Positions 62,245-64,000 of a stretch of DNA of 64,000 nucleotides are shown in pieces (position 1 is the first letter of the stretch; each line of letters starts with the position of its first letter). The notes under the pieces are model-generated. The model saw only the letters and a list, made by a program, of their open reading frames with translations, was not told the DNA's origin and made no database searches. Both the position numbers and the translations under genes were made by a program. The DNA lies in the NCBI RefSeq assembly GCF_019656335.1, contig NZ_BPLZ01000005.1, forward strand, positions 160,188-224,187. Reading direction: 5' to 3'. The stretch comes from Pseudomonas sp. NCCP-436. GTDB taxonomy: Bacteria; Pseudomonadota; Gammaproteobacteria; Pseudomonadales; Pseudomonadaceae.

Positions 62245-62829
62245 CTAGTTTCTTAGCTCTATATGTGAAATTTCACTTGATAGTACAATTACCCCCGCCG
62301 TGTTGTTTTTTGGCCTTTCAAATCCTCCCTTGTCATTTATGATCCAGGTTTCCTCTAAATAAATTTGCTCTTCGGCAGGAGCACTGGAGGCAAATGATTT
62401 TTCTGCATAGCGCCCGGCAATTATAGTTCCGTCTTTAAGATGAATTTTTACCCAGTATGGTTTTCTCTGTAAAAACACATAGTCCCAAGGCTTAGCTGTT
62501 GGGTGCGGAGCATTGCGCTGGAAAAACTCTCTCGTCCGCAAAAATCTCCATATTAAGACCCAGATGATAGGTGCTAGGAAAAGTACAAAAATATAGAAAA
62601 TGTTATATAGAACTGGGTGGGCTTCTTTTAATAGGCTGTTTTCCACGCCTAGTATCGGGAAGATAAGAAGTGCGTAATTTATTGAGCTATAGGCGACAGC
62701 ATCAATCAGTTGGTCGCTTGTTGACACTGTTACGCTTGGGAATAGCAGTTGATATGCTTTGATGCTAATAAAGCCAGGAATTACAAAGGCAATGAATAGA
62801 ATTAGCTTGTCAATTTCCCATATTTCCAC
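62245..62829 (-). CDS. DUF6338-like three-TM membrane protein
   Basis: This 194-residue protein has three hydrophobic helices (about residues 9-27, 44-62 and 74-94). A cytosolic C-terminal domain follows, with YWVKIHLKDGTIIAGRYAEKSFASS and EEQIYLEETWIINDKGGF, as in DUF6338 family proteins. It starts at GTG 62829 with GAGGAA, only 17 bp after the end of attC-like site A. The function of the family is not known to me. The pairing with a coupled GYQP peptide suggests a two-component unit at the membrane. Confidence 0.68.
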   Translation of the reverse strand: MEIWEIDKLILFIAFVIPGFISIKAYQLLFPSVTVSTSDQLIDAVAYSSINYALLIFPILGVENSLLKEAHPVLYNIFYIFVLFLAPIIWVLIWRFLRTREFFQRNAPHPTAKPWDYVFLQRKPYWVKIHLKDGTIIAGRYAEKSFASSAPAEEQIYLEETWIINDKGGFERPKNNTAGVIVLSSEISHIELRN

Positions 62830-62846
62830 GCAATTTCCTCATGAGT

Positions 62847-62950
62847 GTATAACGCCCGGCTCACCGAGCAAATTTTTGATGGCGGCTTTTGTGCGGTTTT
62901 TGCACAAAAGGTGACAGCGGAAATTTGTCCAGTGCAGCCGCTTGTTATGT
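62847..62950 (-). repeat. attC-like site A (104 bp)
   Basis: On the minus strand it starts ACATAACAAGCGGCTGCA, overlapping the stop of the 159-residue ORF, and ends GCCGGGCGTTATAC. The arms pair through TAAC/GTTA, CGGCT/AGCCG, CAAATTT/AAATTTG and TTTTGTGC/GCACAAAA. This is a typical attC cruciform. Confidence 0.75.
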
Positions 62951-63424
62951 TCTTGGCCTAACTGTGGCCATATTGGTAATTAGTAACCTCAATTCTGATT
63001 TTGAAGGTTCAATTCCGAGCGCTGCGCAAAGAGTTGAGAGTGCCCTAGCCATTTCTGTTCTGAATTTTTGCAAAGACATAAATATTTTGTACTGTCCCTG
63101 CCTAGTTTTGTCATCGAAGCTATATATATTTGAAACTTCTGTTTTTGTGGCGTTGACGATGGCTTGAATTACTTTTTTTAGCTCAGGGTCACTAGAGCAG
63201 GTTGATAGTAATTGTCTGGAGTTTGCCAATATATCTTCCATGCTTGATATCACTGCTTGCTTTACTTCAAGATCAAGTTCAGCCCATAGAACAGATCTAG
63301 TTTCAAGATCTGCGATATAGCCAGAAACTTCGTTTTTAAATGGTGTTTTCGCTAAACCATTCAAAGTTACACCAGTGATGCTTGAAAATGCAGAAACAAG
63401 ACCAACCAATTCTAGAAATGACAA
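62945..63424 (-). CDS. Cassette-encoded hypothetical protein
   Basis: This 159-residue, mostly helical protein has an N-terminal hydrophobic stretch (FLELVGLVSAFSSITGVTL) and an amphipathic remainder (DLEVKQAVISSMEDILANS, QKFRTEMARALSTLCAALGI). Its TAA stop lies inside the start of attC-like site A, as in many integron cassettes. The AT-rich codon use differs from the chromosome. Function unknown. Confidence 0.6.
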   Translation of the reverse strand: MSFLELVGLVSAFSSITGVTLNGLAKTPFKNEVSGYIADLETRSVLWAELDLEVKQAVISSMEDILANSRQLLSTCSSDPELKKVIQAIVNATKTEVSNIYSFDDKTRQGQYKIFMSLQKFRTEMARALSTLCAALGIEPSKSELRLLITNMATVRPRT

Positions 63425-63795
63425 TTTTTACTCCTTATATTTAAAACATAACAGTGATTAGATAGTCTTCTTCACTAACACATTAGTAGAGCCGGCGGTC
63501 TAACTCCGCACTGCAGGGTGTAACCATCCATAGCAAGCACTTAAAAATCAATAACTTACACAGAAGGCTATACGGCTGAGCGTATTCGCTTGACTTCCAC
63601 ATTTTGCGCTTTCATTACTACTGGACAGATATACACAAAAGCACTGCGACGGTGCAAGGACAGCGAGGGTGCGTGTCGAAAAAGTGTCGAAATCAATGGG
63701 CGGCAGAGTGCCGCAATGGGCAGAAGGCATGAGGCGAAAGCCGCGATTTTGCTGGCTTTGGGCAACGATGGGCAGCAACGGGCACACGCTAAAAC
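63425..63795. other. Right-end non-coding region of the element
   Basis: These 371 bases hold no convincing gene. They carry the right arm-type repeat (63673-63692) and four copies of a CRAYGGGC motif starting at 63694, 63714, 63766 and 63776, which may be binding sites for integrase, Xis or host factors. The part nearest the cassettes is AT-rich. Confidence 0.5.
63673..63692. repeat. Arm-type repeat, right copy
   Basis: This near-identical 20-bp partner of 55224-55243 (one mismatch, same orientation) has two GTGTCGAA units and lies about 100 bp inside attR. Together the two copies would flank attP in the circular form. Confidence 0.6.
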
Positions 63796-63821
63796 GGGTT
63801 CAAATCCCTATCTTCCCGCCA
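63796..63821 (+). repeat. attR core (26-bp direct repeat)
   Basis: This is an exact copy of the last 26 bases of tRNA-Ser (55132-55157). Only the 3' end of the tRNA is present, so this is not a second tRNA gene but the right attachment site. Confidence 0.93.
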
Positions 63822-63829
63822 TACTGTAA

Positions 63830-63862
63830 AGCCCTGAATTGCAATGCAATTCGGGGCTTTTG
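63830..63862 (+). terminator. Displaced tRNA-Ser terminator
   Basis: A stem (AGCCCTGAATT with AATTCGGGGCT, one mismatch) with a short loop is followed by TTTT. Directly after attR it is probably the original terminator of tRNA-Ser, moved 8.7 kb away by the insertion. Confidence 0.7.
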
Positions 63863-63946
63863 CTTTTCTGGGGCCCGCCGCGTCAGGATAGTTGTCGTGT
63901 GAGTTGATTCGATGAGTCTTGGTCGGTGGGCGGAAGTGAGAGCCGT

Positions 63947-64000
63947 GTGGCGCGTTATTCGATAGAGCATCGGGAGTGGGTGGTGCGGCAGATGATGCCG
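63947..64000 (+). CDS. N-terminus of a transposase-like protein (cut by window end)
   Basis: Eighteen codons from GTG 63947 read VARYSIEHREWVVRQMMP, which resembles the start of IS3-type OrfA helix-turn-helix proteins. The frame is open to the window edge. An upstream GTG at 63926 is also possible. If correct, a second mobile element lies next to attR. Confidence 0.4.
   Translation, partial: MARYSIEHREWVVRQMMP

Larger units (their letters stand above)
55132..63821. mobile_element. Integrated Pf-like element (inovirus-derived, candidate satellite)
   Basis: Two 26-bp direct repeats bound an 8.7-kb insertion in tRNA-Ser. Inside are a PfiT/PfiA-like toxin-antitoxin pair, a Pf-type integrase, a Pf-type replication initiator, an early operon of small proteins, a divergent repressor-like gene, two exported or membrane proteins and an AT-rich block with integron-like cassettes. 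No coat, adsorption or Zot-type ATPase gene is visible, unlike complete Pf phages. It could be a satellite that uses a helper inovirus, or a decayed prophage. Confidence 0.8.

Noticed and set aside
63425..63560. An attI or further attC upstream of the 159-residue ORF
   Set aside because: TAAC-containing boxes are present, but no matching GTTA partner or stem; no integron integrase gene is nearby.
63796..63821. A possible second tRNA-Ser gene at the right end
   Set aside because: Only the 26 3'-terminal bases are present, without D-arm or anticodon; it is attR.
1..64000. CRISPR array
   Set aside because: No regularly spaced direct repeats of CRISPR type and no cas gene were seen in the window.

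Overview
The window reads as a chromosome segment from a gamma-proteobacterium of the Pseudomonadaceae (Pseudomonas in the broad sense, possibly a related genus). FliA, FleN, FleQ, AmrZ, MgtE and MetE look like close relatives of their Pseudomonas counterparts. The flagellar genes lie in the order known from P. putida-type genomes, sigma-54 (-24/-12) promoter sequences precede the flagellar operons, and the core is GC-rich. Species cannot be told from this sequence alone.

Region 1 (55-27678, all minus strand) is one almost unbroken flagellar block. In transcription order it holds fliC, flaG, fliD, two fliS-type chaperone genes, fliT, fleQ, fleSR, fliEFGHIJ, an orphan Hpt gene, fliK, fliLMNOPQR, flhB, flhA, flhF, fleN and fliA. 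It encodes the regulatory cascade (FleQ, then FleS/FleR, then FliA with its partner FleN), the MS-ring/C-ring/export apparatus and the filament. Sigma-54 type sites are visible before fliE, fliL, flhA and fleS, with a weaker one before fliD. A sigma-28 site precedes fliC.

Region 2 (28043-47080, minus strand) is a surface-glycan island next to fliC, most simply a flagellin glycosylation island. It holds a 1173-residue multidomain glycosyltransferase, a VioA-like aminotransferase, a second glycosyltransferase and several methyltransferases. A CDP-glycerol branch consists of a TagD-like cytidylyltransferase and two TagB/TagF-like transferases. A nonulosonic-acid branch consists of a short NeuB-type synthase, a NeuA-HAD fusion and a GT29 sialyltransferase-like protein. 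Two sigma-54-like sites sit just upstream of the first gene.

Region 3 (47252-55157) is ordinary chromosome: phnN-like, amrZ, mgtE, a DUF4124-type secreted protein, divergent metE/metR and tRNA-Ser(CGA).

Region 4 (55132-63821) is an 8.7-kb element integrated in the 3' end of tRNA-Ser, with a 26-bp perfect direct repeat at its two ends. Its left half resembles the core of a Pf filamentous prophage: a PfiT/PfiA-like toxin-antitoxin pair, a Pf-type integrase and a Pf-type replication initiator. An early operon of small proteins follows, and a divergent repressor with three operator-like repeats. No coat, minor coat or Zot-type assembly gene is visible, so it looks like an RS1-style inovirus satellite or a decayed prophage. 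Its AT-rich right part carries ORFs separated by two sequences with the layout of integron attC sites. This suggests an integron cassette array without an integron integrase inside the phage-derived element. One cassette holds a three-TM DUF6338-like protein plus a 59-residue peptide with three GYQP motifs, and it is the best candidate here for an undescribed small system. Beyond the right end the window stops inside what looks like the start of a transposase gene.
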